A DNA stretch of 64,000 nt from UBA7446 sp049596455 (GCA_049596455.1 JBMYLP010000004.1:67469-131468), one strand, 5' to 3'; counted from the stretch's first letter, positions 49,113-58,447 are shown. The notes: generated by a model not told the origin, from the letters alone. Made by a program: numbers and translations.

Positions 49113-49216
49113 ACTGAGTTTATCGAAGTGCCCTTCGGCTTTGCTCAGGGGAACTTCGGCTTTGCTCAGGGGAACTTCGGCTTTGCTCAGGGGAACTTCG
49201 ACTTTGCTCAGGGCAC
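49113..49216. repeat. tandem 21-bp repeat array with inverted flank
   Basis: Four tandem copies of a 21-bp unit beginning CTTCGGCTTTGCTCAGGGG (49133-49153, 49154-49174, 49175-49195) and a diverged last copy (49196-49216, CTTCGACTTTGCTCAGGGC). To the left is one inverted, shorter copy (CTGAGTTTATCGAAG, 49113-49127). The core CTTCG-N-CTTTGCTCAG is related to the element inside mnmA. It lies between the htpG stop and the terminator. Confidence 0.85.
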
Positions 49217-49222
49217 GGAATT

Positions 49223-49256
49223 AAAATCCCTTCACTGTTACAGTTGAGGGATTTTT
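49223..49256 (+). terminator. intrinsic terminator downstream of htpG
   Basis: AAAATCCCT pairs with AGGGATTTT (9 bp), continued after a 2-base mismatch by ACTG/CAGT around a TTA loop, then T residues. The A tract on the other side means it could also work on the minus strand. Confidence 0.8.
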
Positions 49257-49276
49257 AATACTTTAGGGGTAACCAA

Positions 49277-49945
49277 ATGATATCCATGAAATTTGAAAAA
49301 ACCCCTATCAATACATTAAAACGAGGCGCAAAAAAAGCTTCGTATGACAAAGAGGTAGTGTATGGCATTTTGGACGCTACCGAAATCTGTCATATTGCAT
49401 TTACACACAACGGAAAAGCCTTTGTTCAGCCCATAAATTTTGGGCGTTTTGAGAACAAAATCTACCTGCACGGCGCATATTCAAACCGCATGACAACTGC
49501 ACTTATTGCAGTAAAAGAAGTGTGCTTAAATGTTACGATTTTAGATGCAATGAAGCTGACGCGTTCTGCGTTTCATCATTCGGTAAATTACCGTTCTGTA
49601 GTAGTTTTTGGTCGAGTAAAAGAACTTATTTCAGATGAGGACAAACTGCATGGATTGAAATGTATTATCAATCATTTTGTGCCCAACAGATGGGAGCATT
49701 GCAGACTGCCAAATCAAGGTGAACTAAAAGCAACGCGTGTGTTGGAAATTAGTATAGAAACGGCTTCTGCTAAAATTGCCGATACGCCGCCCACGGATAA
49801 CAAGGCCGATTTGGAATTGGACTATTGGGCTGGAATCATTCCCGTAAAAACCATTTGTGAATACCCCAAGCCTGATATGTTTATGAAAAAAGATGTTAAA
49901 ATTCCCAAACATATTCTGGATTTTTATGCCAACAAAAAGGGATAA
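49277..49945 (+). CDS. pyridoxamine 5'-phosphate oxidase-family (flavin-binding split-barrel) protein
   Basis: 222 residues, putative FMN-dependent oxidoreductase of the NimA-like group. RGAKKASYDKEVVYGILDA is the N-terminal helix; HIAFTHNGKAFVQPINFGRF and IYLHGAYSNRMTTAL form the split barrel; HHSVNYRSVVVFGRVKEL supplies the flavin phosphate region. The C-terminus contains PVKTICEYPKPDMFM. Homologues are predicted to bind flavin or F420; reaction unknown. The start is ATG 49277 or the second ATG at 49286, where homologues seem to begin. Confidence 0.85.
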   Translation: MISMKFEKTPINTLKRGAKKASYDKEVVYGILDATEICHIAFTHNGKAFVQPINFGRFENKIYLHGAYSNRMTTALIAVKEVCLNVTILDAMKLTRSAFHHSVNYRSVVVFGRVKELISDEDKLHGLKCIINHFVPNRWEHCRLPNQGELKATRVLEISIETASAKIADTPPTDNKADLELDYWAGIIPVKTICEYPKPDMFMKKDVKIPKHILDFYANKKG

Positions 49946-49990
49946 ACTATTATTCTCTAAAATTCCCTAATTTTATAAAAACCTTACACC

Positions 49991-50323
49991 ATGCTATTTT
50001 TCTGGCGCACCCTGCTTTCGTTTTGGCGTGATCCTGCCTATCGCGCATTGCTTTTTGCAACCAACTTTTTTTTGGCAATCGGCACAGTTGCCTACCGCCT
50101 TATTGAGGGTTGGTCGTGGTTAGATTCGCTTTATTTTTCCGTCATTACCCTTACCACCATTGGTTATGGCGATTTTTCACCCCAAACCGATTTGGGCAAA
50201 CTTTTCACCATGGAGTATATCATTGTGGGCGTGGCGTTGATTTTGGGGTTTGTAAATACCTTGTTTTTACATTATAAAGAGGAAACCATCAAAAAGCGAA
50301 ACAATAAAAAGCAATCTGAATAA
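49991..50323 (+). CDS. small potassium-channel-like protein
   Basis: 110 residues with two membrane helices (about 18-36 and 70-92) flanking a pore loop with the selectivity filter TTIGYGD (55-61). This is the minimal 2TM-pore K+ channel layout, with no regulatory RCK domain, only a short Lys-rich cytosolic tail (KEETIKKRNNKK). It probably forms a homotetramer. The last base of its stop is the first base of the next gene. Confidence 0.88.
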   Translation: MLFFWRTLLSFWRDPAYRALLFATNFFLAIGTVAYRLIEGWSWLDSLYFSVITLTTIGYGDFSPQTDLGKLFTMEYIIVGVALILGFVNTLFLHYKEETIKKRNNKKQSE

Positions 50324-50928
50324 TGTCCTTGCTTTTTGATGTTTTTGAGCCCAAACTGCCCGACGCATCAATACGGTATTATCCAAATTTTTTATCAAAA
50401 GATATTGCAGATGCCTATTTTTTAGAGTTGCAGGATACTGTCCCATGGCAAAACGATCCGATTACCCTTTTTGGTAAAACCTACCCACAACCACGCATGA
50501 CTTCTTTGCATGGACACACCACTGCCCCTTACGGCTACTCAGGAATTGTGATGCAACCAAAACCGATGACCCAATCGCTGTTAGAAATCGAAGCAAAAAT
50601 TAAATCCTATTGCGCTGAAAATTTTACCACCGTTCTGCTCAATTTATACCGAACAGGAAAAGACAGCAACGGTTGGCACGCCGACGATGAGCCAGAATTA
50701 GGCACAAATCCTGTGATTGCATCGGTGAGTTTAGGCGCAGAACGCTACTTTCATCTTAAGCACAAACACGATAAAACCCAACGCTTAAAATTTGCTCTCG
50801 CCCATGGGAGTTTACTGCTTATGGAAGGGACTACACAACACTTTTGGAAGCATCAAATTGCCAAAACTGCCAGGGCAGTTGACCCACGCATTAACCTAAC
50901 ATTCAGAAAAGTGCTTACAGCGCATTGA
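50323..50928 (+). CDS. AlkB-like 2-oxoglutarate/Fe(II) dioxygenase
   Basis: Oxidative demethylase of alkylated bases in DNA or RNA. 201 residues. LNLYRTGKDSNGWHADDEPELG contains iron ligands His119 and Asp121, the third His is in TQHFWKHQI (His177 or nearby), and RINLTFRKV carries the 2-oxoglutarate Arg (Arg189/Arg195). The N-terminal nucleotide lid has TLFGKTYPQPRMT. It overlaps the channel gene by one base and the convergent hypothetical by 14 bp. Confidence 0.92.
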   Translation: MSLLFDVFEPKLPDASIRYYPNFLSKDIADAYFLELQDTVPWQNDPITLFGKTYPQPRMTSLHGHTTAPYGYSGIVMQPKPMTQSLLEIEAKIKSYCAENFTTVLLNLYRTGKDSNGWHADDEPELGTNPVIASVSLGAERYFHLKHKHDKTQRLKFALAHGSLLLMEGTTQHFWKHQIAKTARAVDPRINLTFRKVLTAH

Positions 50929-51181
50929 GCTTTTCAATCAACGCATTGCCTTTTTCGGCAAGCTCATCTTGAATCGCGCGAAAGTGCGCCTTTTTGTTCT
51001 CAGTGTCTTTTTGGTAAATTTTTGCACTGAAGGTGTCATAGGCGCTTATAGCTTCGTCAACAATAGCCGCCGAGGGTTTTTTATCGGCGTCGGGATTGGC
51101 TTTTTCCCAATCCAACGTCATTTCAATAATTTCTCCCAACACATGGTTGATGTCTTTTTTTAAATCGCGAATCGTTGCCAT
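50915..51181 (-). CDS. conserved small hypothetical protein
   Basis: 88 residues, cytosolic, strongly helical and charged, MATIRDLKKDINHVLG start. No family assigned. ATG 51181 is chosen because it lies just after the queD stop with a 7-bp gap; an upstream extension would overlap queD. Third gene of idi-queD-hypothetical. Its 3' end overlaps the AlkB-like gene by 14 bp. Confidence 0.75.
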   Translation of the reverse strand: MATIRDLKKDINHVLGEIIEMTLDWEKANPDADKKPSAAIVDEAISAYDTFSAKIYQKDTENKKAHFRAIQDELAEKGNALIEKLNAL

Positions 51182-51188
51182 AGGATTT

Positions 51189-51605
51189 TTAGTTAGGTCC
51201 CGAAAACTGCACATAGTTTCTGGGGGTTTCATACAAAGTTATGGATAAATCGTTTTTCTTGTCAATATGTGGTCTTAACTTCTCCCAAATTACCACCGAA
51301 ATATTTTCTGCAGTAGGAATAAGCGATGCAAATTCAGGCACTTGCTCGTTTAGGTTTTTATGGTCAAATGCATCTTCTATGTGGGTTTTAATCAAGTCTT
51401 TTAGCACTTTCATATCCATCACATAACCTGTTTCTGGGTCAATTTCTCCTGTAACTGACACGATGAGTTCGTAGTTGTGCCCGTGAAAATACGGGTTGCT
51501 GCATTTGTCAAAAACAGCTTCGTTTTGGGCATCGCTCCAGTCTTTTCTGTATAGCCGATGCGCTGCGTTAAAGTGCGCCTTACGGCTCACGGTTACTTTG
51601 TTCAT
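51189..51605 (-). CDS. queD: 6-carboxy-5,6,7,8-tetrahydropterin synthase
   Basis: Queuosine/7-deazaguanine pathway enzyme, or a 6-pyruvoyl-tetrahydropterin synthase-like relative. 138 residues. Zinc ligands His16 (HFNAAHR) and His41/His43 (YFHGHNYEL); Cys35 (FDKCSNP) is the catalytic Cys position; MDMKVLKDLI and the C-terminal Glu in LYETPRNY complete the T-fold active site. It overlaps idi by 4 bp. Other queuosine genes are not in the window, so QueD rather than PTPS is by family likelihood. Confidence 0.88.
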   Translation of the reverse strand: MNKVTVSRKAHFNAAHRLYRKDWSDAQNEAVFDKCSNPYFHGHNYELIVSVTGEIDPETGYVMDMKVLKDLIKTHIEDAFDHKNLNEQVPEFASLIPTAENISVVIWEKLRPHIDKKNDLSITLYETPRNYVQFSGPN

Positions 51606-52120
51606 AGCAATTTTATTTTTTCATAGAATTGCTCAAAGATAATGATAAACCACGCGGTATACTTTTCAGGGTGTATGTTAATATCGTTACGAACGGCATC
51701 AACAGACATCCATTTCCAATCGGCTACTTCTTCAGGGTTGATGTTGGGTTCGTCGTTATATTGCCCAATCATGATGTGGTCTAACTCGTGTTCAGTAAGT
51801 CCGTTGTCAAATGGGGCTTTGTAAATAAAAGAGGTTACTTCACGTAGTTCAGCAACAAATCCCATTTCCTCTCGCAATCTGCGCTGACCAGCAGCGATAT
51901 TACTTTCGCCGTTGCGCTGATGACTGCAGCAGGTATTGGTCCACAAACCCGGCGAATGGTATTTGTGCAGCGCACGTTGTTGCAACATAAGTTCACCTTT
52001 GTTGTTAAGGATAAAAACCGAGAATGCGCGATGCAATACCCCCTTTTCATGAGCCTCCATTTTGGGCATCAGCCCTATAGGATTGTCCTGCTTGTCAACT
52101 AGAATAACCTGCTCTTCCAT
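51602..52120 (-). CDS. idi: isopentenyl-diphosphate delta-isomerase
   Basis: Interconverts IPP and DMAPP. 172 residues, type I (Nudix fold). Catalytic Cys in LWTNTCCSHQRNGE (about residues 59-72), Nudix box RRLREEMGF, and metal-binding HELDHIMIGQY with WKWMSVDAV. First gene of the idi-queD unit, divergent from prfC across 70 bp. TATTTTTA (52136-52129) upstream is a one-mismatch -7 box. Confidence 0.96.
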   Translation of the reverse strand: MEEQVILVDKQDNPIGLMPKMEAHEKGVLHRAFSVFILNNKGELMLQQRALHKYHSPGLWTNTCCSHQRNGESNIAAGQRRLREEMGFVAELREVTSFIYKAPFDNGLTEHELDHIMIGQYNDEPNINPEEVADWKWMSVDAVRNDINIHPEKYTAWFIIIFEQFYEKIKLL

Positions 52121-52177
52121 ATTGGATCTAAAAATACAAAAAATGGCGTGGTACGGCGTCTTTTTACGAAATCAGCG

Positions 52178-52185
52178 TATTTTTG
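52178..52185 (+). promoter_or_regulatory. -7 box of prfC
   Basis: TATTTTTG, a perfect TAnnTTTG, ends 5 nt before the prfC ATG, predicting a leaderless or 1-nt-leader mRNA. No -33 element found. Confidence 0.5.
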
Positions 52186-52190
52186 CGCAC

Positions 52191-53777
52191 ATGAGTTTTC
52201 TCGAAGAAATTTCCCGGCGCCGCACCTTTGGCATTATCTCGCACCCCGATGCTGGTAAAACAACGCTAACCGAAAAACTATTGCTCTTTGGTGGTGCTAT
52301 TCAAGAGGCAGGTGCCGTAAAGTCAAACAAAATTAAAAAGTCAGCAACAAGTGACTTTATGGAAATTGAGCGTCAGCGTGGAATTTCGGTAGCTACGTCT
52401 GTGCTTGCATTTTTATATAAAAACAAAAAAATCAATATCCTAGATACGCCCGGCCACAAAGATTTTGCCGAAGACACCTACCGCACACTTACTGCCGTAG
52501 ATAGTGTAATTGTAGTTATTGATGTTGCCAAAGGCGTAGAGGAACAAACCGAAAAATTGGTATCGGTGTGCCGTATGCGAAACATTCCTATTATTGTGTT
52601 TATCAACAAATTAGATCGTGAAGGGAAAGATGCTTTTGACCTGTTAGACGAGGTAGAACAAAAATTAGGGCTTACCACCGTGCCCATGAGTTTTCCCATA
52701 GGCATGGGCTACGATTTTCAGGGTATTTACAATTTATGGAATAACAACATTCGTCTTTTTGATAGTGAAAGTAAAACCACCATCAGCGATAGCAGTATCA
52801 TTGACAACTTAGAGGATAATGCTCTTGAAAATGCCATAGGTAGTACTGCAAAAGCCACACTTGAAGAGGAATTGGAATTGGTGCGTGAAGTATATCCTAG
52901 CTTTGAAAGAGATGCTTATTTGAACGGGCAGCAACATCCCGTATTTTTTGGTTCTGCGTTAAACAATTTTGGGGTGCAAGAATTGTTAGATTGCTTTGTG
53001 GACATTGCACCACCACCCCAACCCAAAAACAGTGAGGAACGCACCATAGCACCCAACGAAGAAGCTTTTTCGGGTTTTGTGTTTAAAATCCATGCCAATA
53101 TGGATCCCAAACACCGAGACCGATTGGCGTTTGTGAAAATTGTTTCGGGAACCTTTGCTCGAAATGTGCCTTACCTTCATGTGCGACACAATAAAAAGCT
53201 AAAGTTTAGTAGCCCAAATGCGTTTTTTGCGGACAAAAAAGAAATTGTAGACATCTCATATCCTGGGGATATTGTGGGACTACACGATACCGGAAATTTT
53301 AAAATTGGCGACACACTCACTTCTGGCGAACAGGTACATTTTAAAGGTATTCCGAGTTTTTCACCCGAGCATTTTAGATACATTAACAATGCTGACCCCA
53401 TGAAAGCCAAACAACTTAACAAGGGCATAGACCAACTTATGGACGAAGGCGTTGCCCAATTGTTTACCCTTGAGCTTAATGGGAGAAAAATAGTGGGCAC
53501 TGTAGGTGCGCTTCAGTTTGATGTGATTCAGTATCGCTTAGAGCACGAATATGGTGCAAGCTGCACCTATGAAAACCTCAACGTACATAAAGCCTGTTGG
53601 GTAGAAGTCAACGAAGGTGGTGATGCAGATTTTGCAGACTTTAAACAAACCAAGTCCAAGTTTTTGGCGCGTGACAAACAGGGACAATTGGTGTTTTTAG
53701 CAGATTCCGCCTTTACCCTACAAATGACCCAAGGCAAATATCCCGGTGTTGCTTTTCATGCCACTTCGGAGTTTTAA
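52191..53777 (+). CDS. prfC: peptide chain release factor 3
   Basis: GTPase that recycles RF1/RF2 from the ribosome. About 528 residues. G1 ISHPDAGKTTLTEKLL (residues about 17-32), G3 DTPGHKDFAEDTYR, G4 FINKLDREGKDAFDL, then the RF3 C-terminal domains ending in a LQMTQGKYPGVAFH-type tail. ATG 52191 is chosen: MSFLEEISRRRTF is the family start, and the frame upstream runs through the promoter. A bidirectional terminator follows. Confidence 0.97.
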   Translation: MSFLEEISRRRTFGIISHPDAGKTTLTEKLLLFGGAIQEAGAVKSNKIKKSATSDFMEIERQRGISVATSVLAFLYKNKKINILDTPGHKDFAEDTYRTLTAVDSVIVVIDVAKGVEEQTEKLVSVCRMRNIPIIVFINKLDREGKDAFDLLDEVEQKLGLTTVPMSFPIGMGYDFQGIYNLWNNNIRLFDSESKTTISDSSIIDNLEDNALENAIGSTAKATLEEELELVREVYPSFERDAYLNGQQHPVFFGSALNNFGVQELLDCFVDIAPPPQPKNSEERTIAPNEEAFSGFVFKIHANMDPKHRDRLAFVKIVSGTFARNVPYLHVRHNKKLKFSSPNAFFADKKEIVDISYPGDIVGLHDTGNFKIGDTLTSGEQVHFKGIPSFSPEHFRYINNADPMKAKQLNKGIDQLMDEGVAQLFTLELNGRKIVGTVGALQFDVIQYRLEHEYGASCTYENLNVHKACWVEVNEGGDADFADFKQTKSKFLARDKQGQLVFLADSAFTLQMTQGKYPGVAFHATSEF

Positions 53778-53786
53778 TCACAACTA

Positions 53787-53822
53787 ATAAAAAACCCCGC
53801 TTTTCAGCGGGGTTTTGTTTTT
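53787..53822. terminator. bidirectional terminator between prfC and DUF3467
   Basis: AAAACCCCGC (53791-53800) and GCGGGGTTTT (53807-53816) form a perfect 10-bp GC-cored stem with a 6-nt loop. A runs of T or A flank both sides, so it can end prfC on the plus strand and the rpoBC-DUF3467 unit on the minus strand. Confidence 0.92.
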
Positions 53823-54133
53823 TAGGCTTCGCCGGTTGGGCCAAAATTAAGCGGTATGGGCGGTTGCTCATAGTCGTTAATTTCGCCGTGGGCAGCTTCA
53901 AAGCGTTGTACATTTTCGCCTAAGGCTTTTAAAAACCGCTTGGCGTGCTGAGGCGTAAGTATGATACGTGATCGTACTTTTGCTTTTGGCGCACCAGGCA
54001 TGATATTAATAAAATCTACCACAAACTCAGAAGCCGAATGGTTGATAATCGCCAGATTAGAGTAAGTGCCTTGAGCCGTTTCCGGATCAAGTTCAATATT
54101 AATACTTGCGTCTTTTTTAGCTTTTTCACTCAT
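53822..54133 (-). CDS. DUF3467 protein
   Basis: 103 residues, unknown function. ASINIELDPETAQGTYSNLAIINHSASEFVVDFINIMPG is a continuous beta-rich segment (residues about 9-47), followed by RIILTPQHAKRFLKALGENV. The family is widespread, often next to rpoC in Bacteroidota. Its ATG overlaps the rpoC stop (54133), so it is the last gene of the rplA-rpoC transcription unit, which hints at a transcription- or ribosome-linked role. Confidence 0.92.
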   Translation of the reverse strand: MSEKAKKDASINIELDPETAQGTYSNLAIINHSASEFVVDFINIMPGAPKAKVRSRIILTPQHAKRFLKALGENVQRFEAAHGEINDYEQPPIPLNFGPTGEA

Positions 54134-57100
54134 TATACATCAGCACTTAAAGATTTTTCAGCGATTAACGCTTCATATTCGTCCGTGTAGCCCACAATAA
54201 TATCGTTATAAGCACGGTTACCCGTACCCGCTGGAATCTTGTGTCCTACAATAACGTTTTCTTTTAGTCCTTCAAGGGTATCTATTTTCCCTGCAACAGC
54301 GGCTTCGTTAAGCACCTTAGTAGTTTCTTGGAACGACGCTGCCGAAATAAACGACTTGGTCTGTAGCGATGCTCTTGTAATTCCTTGTAGAATTGGCGTT
54401 GCGGTAGCATTTACGGCTTCGCGGGCTTCTACTAGATTTTTATCTTCACGTTTGAGTAACGAGTTTTCATCACGTAATTGACGTGCTGTGATAATTTGAC
54501 CTGCTTTTAGGTTTTCAGAATCGCCAGCATCCAACACTACTTTTTGACCAAACAGCGCATCGTTTTCTTCGATGAAATCCATTTTGTGCACCAATTGTCC
54601 TTCTAGAAAAGTAGTATCTCCTGAATCTTGAATTTGAACCTTACGCATCATCTGGCGCACCACAACTTCAAAGTGCTTGTCATTGATTTTCACCCCTTGT
54701 AAACGATATACTTCTTGTACTTCGTTAACCAAGTACTGCTGTACAGCAGCAGGTCCTTTAATAGATAGAATATCATTTGGCGTAATGGCACCATCCGAAA
54801 GTGGCATACCTGCCTTTACGAAGTCATTTTCTTGAACCAAAATTTGATTCGAAAGCTTGACAAGATATTTCTTTATTTGACCTGTTCGTGATTCTACAAT
54901 AATCTCACGGTTTCCACGCTTGATTTTACCAAAGGTTACCACTCCATCAATTTCAGAAACTACAGCAGGGTTAGACGGATTACGCGCCTCGAAGAGCTCC
55001 GTAACTCGTGGCAGACCTCCTGTAATATCTCCAGATTTTGCAGACTTACGTGGGATTTTGACCAAAATTTTACCATTCTCTATTTTCTCACCATCGTCAA
55101 CCATAAGGTGAGCGCCTACAGGTAAGTTGTACGATTGTAACGTTTTACCTTTAGCATCCTTAATCAATAAGGTAGGAATGATTTTTTTGTTTCTTGATTC
55201 CGAAATCACCTTCTCTTGGAAACCTGTTTGTTCATCAATTTCTACTTGGTAGGTAACACCTTGCTCAATGTTTTCATAGCCAATAGACCCTGTAAATTCA
55301 GAAATAATAACCCCGTTGTACGGATCCCATTGACAAATCACATCACCTTTTTTGATAGTTTGTCCGTCTTTTACAAAAACAAACGATCCATAAGGAATGT
55401 TGTTGGTGCTGAGAACAATACCTGTGTTTTTATCCACAACCTTGATTTCAGAAGTACGTGAAATCACAATCTTAGCAGGATTTCCATCGTTATCTTTTCC
55501 ATCAACAGTTTTGAGTTCTTCAATTTCTGCAACGCCATCAAAACGAGCAATGAGTTTGTTTTCCTCAGAAATGTTACCAGCAATACCCCCTACGTGGAAC
55601 GTACGAAGCGTAAGCTGTGTCCCAGGCTCTCCAATCGATTGTGCAGCAATTACACCAACCGATTCGCCTTGTTGCACCATTTTACCTGTTGCAAGGTTGC
55701 GCCCATAACACTTAGCACAAATTCCTTTTTTCGCTTCACAGGTTAGTGGTGAGCGAACCTCAACGCTTTCAAGCGCAGAATTTTCAATAGCTGTTGCGTT
55801 TTCATCAAGGATTTCATCACCCGCAGCTACCAATACTTCCCCAGAAATTGGATCAACTATATCGTGAAGTGCAACACGTCCAACAATTCGATCGCCAAGT
55901 GACTCAACAACTTCTTCGTTTTTCTTTAATGCAGAAACCGTAAGTCCGCGAAGCGTACCACAATCAACTTCATTTACAATCACATCCTGTGCTACATCGT
56001 GCAAACGACGTGTCAGGTATCCTGCATCGGCAGTTTTAAGCGCCGTATCGGCAAGACCTTTACGTGCACCGTGCGTAGAGATAAAGTACTCCAAAATAGA
56101 GAGCCCTTCTTTAAAGTTTGAGAGAATCGGATTTTCGATAATCTCACCGCCTCCGGCATTCGATTTTTTAGGTTTCGCCATCAGTCCACGCATACCCGTA
56201 AGCTGACGAATCTGCTCTTTGGAACCACGAGCTCCCGAATCCAACATCATATATACCGAGTTAAATCCTTGCTGATCTTCGCTAATGCGCTTCATGGCAA
56301 GCTCGGTAAGTGTTGCATTGGTAGACGTCCAAATATCAATTACCTGATTGTAACGCTCATTATTGGTGATAAGACCCATGTTGTAGTTCGCAATAATACC
56401 ATCTACTTGTTCATTTGCCTCATCAATCAATACTGTTTTTTCTTTTGGAATAATAATATCACCCAAACTAAACGACAGCCCTCCTTTGAATGCAAACGAG
56501 AAGCCCATATCCTTAATTTTATCAAGGAATTCAGCCGTTTCAGGAACGCTTGTGACTTTTAAAATACCTCCAATGATACCACGAAGAGACTTTTTAGTCA
56601 GTACTTCATTGATGTAACCAGCTTGTTCCGGCACGTGTTGGTTGAATAATATTCTACCTACGGTAGTATCAATGATTTGATTTACCAATTCACCCTTATC
56701 ATTAAAGTCTTTAGCACGGATTTTAACCATTGCATTAAGGTCAACTTTGCCTTCGTTAAAGGCAATATTCACCTCATCAGCACTATAGAACGTTAAGCCT
56801 TCTCCTTTGACCTTATGGTCTTTGGTAGACTTACGTGCTTTTGTCATATAATACAATCCAAGCACCATGTCTTGAGAGGGTACTGTGATTGGTGAACCAT
56901 TGGCTGGGTTAAGAATGTTGTGCGATGCCAACATTAATAACTGCGCTTCAAGAATTGCCTCTGGACCTAGTGGTAAGTGTACTGCCATTTGGTCGCCATC
57001 AAAGTCGGCGTTAAATGCGGTACACGCCAGTGGGTGTAACTGAATCGCTTTTCCTTCAATCAGTTTTGGCTGGAAAGCTTGAATACCCAAGCGGTGAAGC

Positions 57101-58434
57101 GTGGGGGCGCGGTTCAATAGTACAGGATGCCCTTTTAGTACATTTTCTAAAATATCCCATACTACAGGCTCACGCTTGTCAATAATTTTCTTTGCAGATT
57201 TTACCGTTTTTACAATGCCGCGCTCAATAAGTTTACGAATGATAAACGGCTTATACAATTCGGCAGCCATATTCTTTGGCAAACCACACTCATAAAGTTT
57301 AAGCTCAGGTCCAACTACAATTACCGAACGCGCCGAGTAATCAACACGTTTACCAAGCAAGTTTTGACGGAAACGTCCTTGCTTTCCTTTGAGTGAGTCT
57401 GAAAGTGATTTTAGCGGACGGTTTGCATCTGTTTTTACCGCAGAAGACTTACGTGTGTTGTCAAACAGCGAATCTACAGACTCTTGCAGCATACGCTTTT
57501 CGTTTCGCAAAATCACCTCTGGTGCTTTAATCTCTAACAAACGCTTTAAACGATTGTTACGGATAATCACACGACGATATAAGTCGTTCAAATCAGAAGT
57601 GGCAAAACGACCGCCATCTAGTGGTACCAACGGACGTAATTCTGGTGGAATCACAGGTACTACCTTCATAATCATCCACTCAGGACGATTTTCGCGGTTT
57701 TTATTTGCATCACGGAACGCTTCAACAACTTGAAGGCGCTTTAGCGCTTCTGTTTTACGTTGCTTTGAAGTTTCGTTGTTGGCTTTATCGCGCAACTGAT
57801 ATGAAAGTTCATCTAAATCAATACGATTTAAAATTTCAATCAAACACTCCGCACCCATTTTTGCAATAAACTTATTTGGGTCACTATCTTCCAAATATTG
57901 GTTGTCTTGCGGAAGTTTTTCCAAGATATTTAGGTACTCTTCCTCGGTCAAGAAATCCATTTTTTGAACGGGTTCTCCTTCTTCGTTGGTCGCAATACCT
58001 GGTTGAATAACTACGTATCTTTCGTAGTAAATAATCATATCCAACTTCTTGGACGGAAGTCCAAGCAAGTAGCCAATTTTGTTAGGCAGCGAGCGGAAGT
58101 ACCAAATGTGTGCCACAGGCACCACTAGGCTGATGTGTCCAACGCGGTCGCGGCGTACCTTTTTCTCTGTTACCTCAACCCCACAGCGATCACAAACAAT
58201 TCCTTTGTATCGAATACGCTTATATTTTCCACAAGCACATTCAAAGTCCTTTACAGGACCAAAAATACGCTCACAAAACAAACCGTCACGCTCTGGTTTG
58301 TGCGTACGGTAGTTGATGGTTTCAGGTTTTAGCACCTCGCCTCTTGAAGCTGCCAAAATGGTTTCGGGCGATGAAAGCCCAATGGAGATTTTATTAAAAT
58401 CTTTTTGTTGTTGTGTTTCGTTTATACGTGCCAT
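54133..58434 (-). CDS. rpoC: RNA polymerase beta' subunit
   Basis: 1433 residues. N-terminal zinc ribbon with CACGKYKRIRYKGIVCDRCG (about 65-85), active-site Mg loop AFNADFDGDQMAVHLPL (about residue 470), bridge-helix and trigger-loop regions around 790-1000, second zinc site CEAKKGICAKCYGRN, and the long C-terminal region typical of Bacteroidota. Immediately downstream of rpoB (13-bp gap). No internal disruption seen. Confidence 0.98.
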   Translation of the reverse strand: MARINETQQQKDFNKISIGLSSPETILAASRGEVLKPETINYRTHKPERDGLFCERIFGPVKDFECACGKYKRIRYKGIVCDRCGVEVTEKKVRRDRVGHISLVVPVAHIWYFRSLPNKIGYLLGLPSKKLDMIIYYERYVVIQPGIATNEEGEPVQKMDFLTEEEYLNILEKLPQDNQYLEDSDPNKFIAKMGAECLIEILNRIDLDELSYQLRDKANNETSKQRKTEALKRLQVVEAFRDANKNRENRPEWMIMKVVPVIPPELRPLVPLDGGRFATSDLNDLYRRVIIRNNRLKRLLEIKAPEVILRNEKRMLQESVDSLFDNTRKSSAVKTDANRPLKSLSDSLKGKQGRFRQNLLGKRVDYSARSVIVVGPELKLYECGLPKNMAAELYKPFIIRKLIERGIVKTVKSAKKIIDKREPVVWDILENVLKGHPVLLNRAPTLHRLGIQAFQPKLIEGKAIQLHPLACTAFNADFDGDQMAVHLPLGPEAILEAQLLMLASHNILNPANGSPITVPSQDMVLGLYYMTKARKSTKDHKVKGEGLTFYSADEVNIAFNEGKVDLNAMVKIRAKDFNDKGELVNQIIDTTVGRILFNQHVPEQAGYINEVLTKKSLRGIIGGILKVTSVPETAEFLDKIKDMGFSFAFKGGLSFSLGDIIIPKEKTVLIDEANEQVDGIIANYNMGLITNNERYNQVIDIWTSTNATLTELAMKRISEDQQGFNSVYMMLDSGARGSKEQIRQLTGMRGLMAKPKKSNAGGGEIIENPILSNFKEGLSILEYFISTHGARKGLADTALKTADAGYLTRRLHDVAQDVIVNEVDCGTLRGLTVSALKKNEEVVESLGDRIVGRVALHDIVDPISGEVLVAAGDEILDENATAIENSALESVEVRSPLTCEAKKGICAKCYGRNLATGKMVQQGESVGVIAAQSIGEPGTQLTLRTFHVGGIAGNISEENKLIARFDGVAEIEELKTVDGKDNDGNPAKIVISRTSEIKVVDKNTGIVLSTNNIPYGSFVFVKDGQTIKKGDVICQWDPYNGVIISEFTGSIGYENIEQGVTYQVEIDEQTGFQEKVISESRNKKIIPTLLIKDAKGKTLQSYNLPVGAHLMVDDGEKIENGKILVKIPRKSAKSGDITGGLPRVTELFEARNPSNPAVVSEIDGVVTFGKIKRGNREIIVESRTGQIKKYLVKLSNQILVQENDFVKAGMPLSDGAITPNDILSIKGPAAVQQYLVNEVQEVYRLQGVKINDKHFEVVVRQMMRKVQIQDSGDTTFLEGQLVHKMDFIEENDALFGQKVVLDAGDSENLKAGQIITARQLRDENSLLKREDKNLVEAREAVNATATPILQGITRASLQTKSFISAASFQETTKVLNEAAVAGKIDTLEGLKENVIVGHKIPAGTGNRAYNDIIVGYTDEYEALIAEKSLSADV

Positions 58435-58447
58435 GTCAATACTTTTA

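Noticed and set aside
49133..49216. CRISPR-like tandem repeats after htpG
   Set aside because: The 21-bp units are directly adjacent with no spacers between them and there are no cas genes, so this is a tandem repeat, not a CRISPR array.
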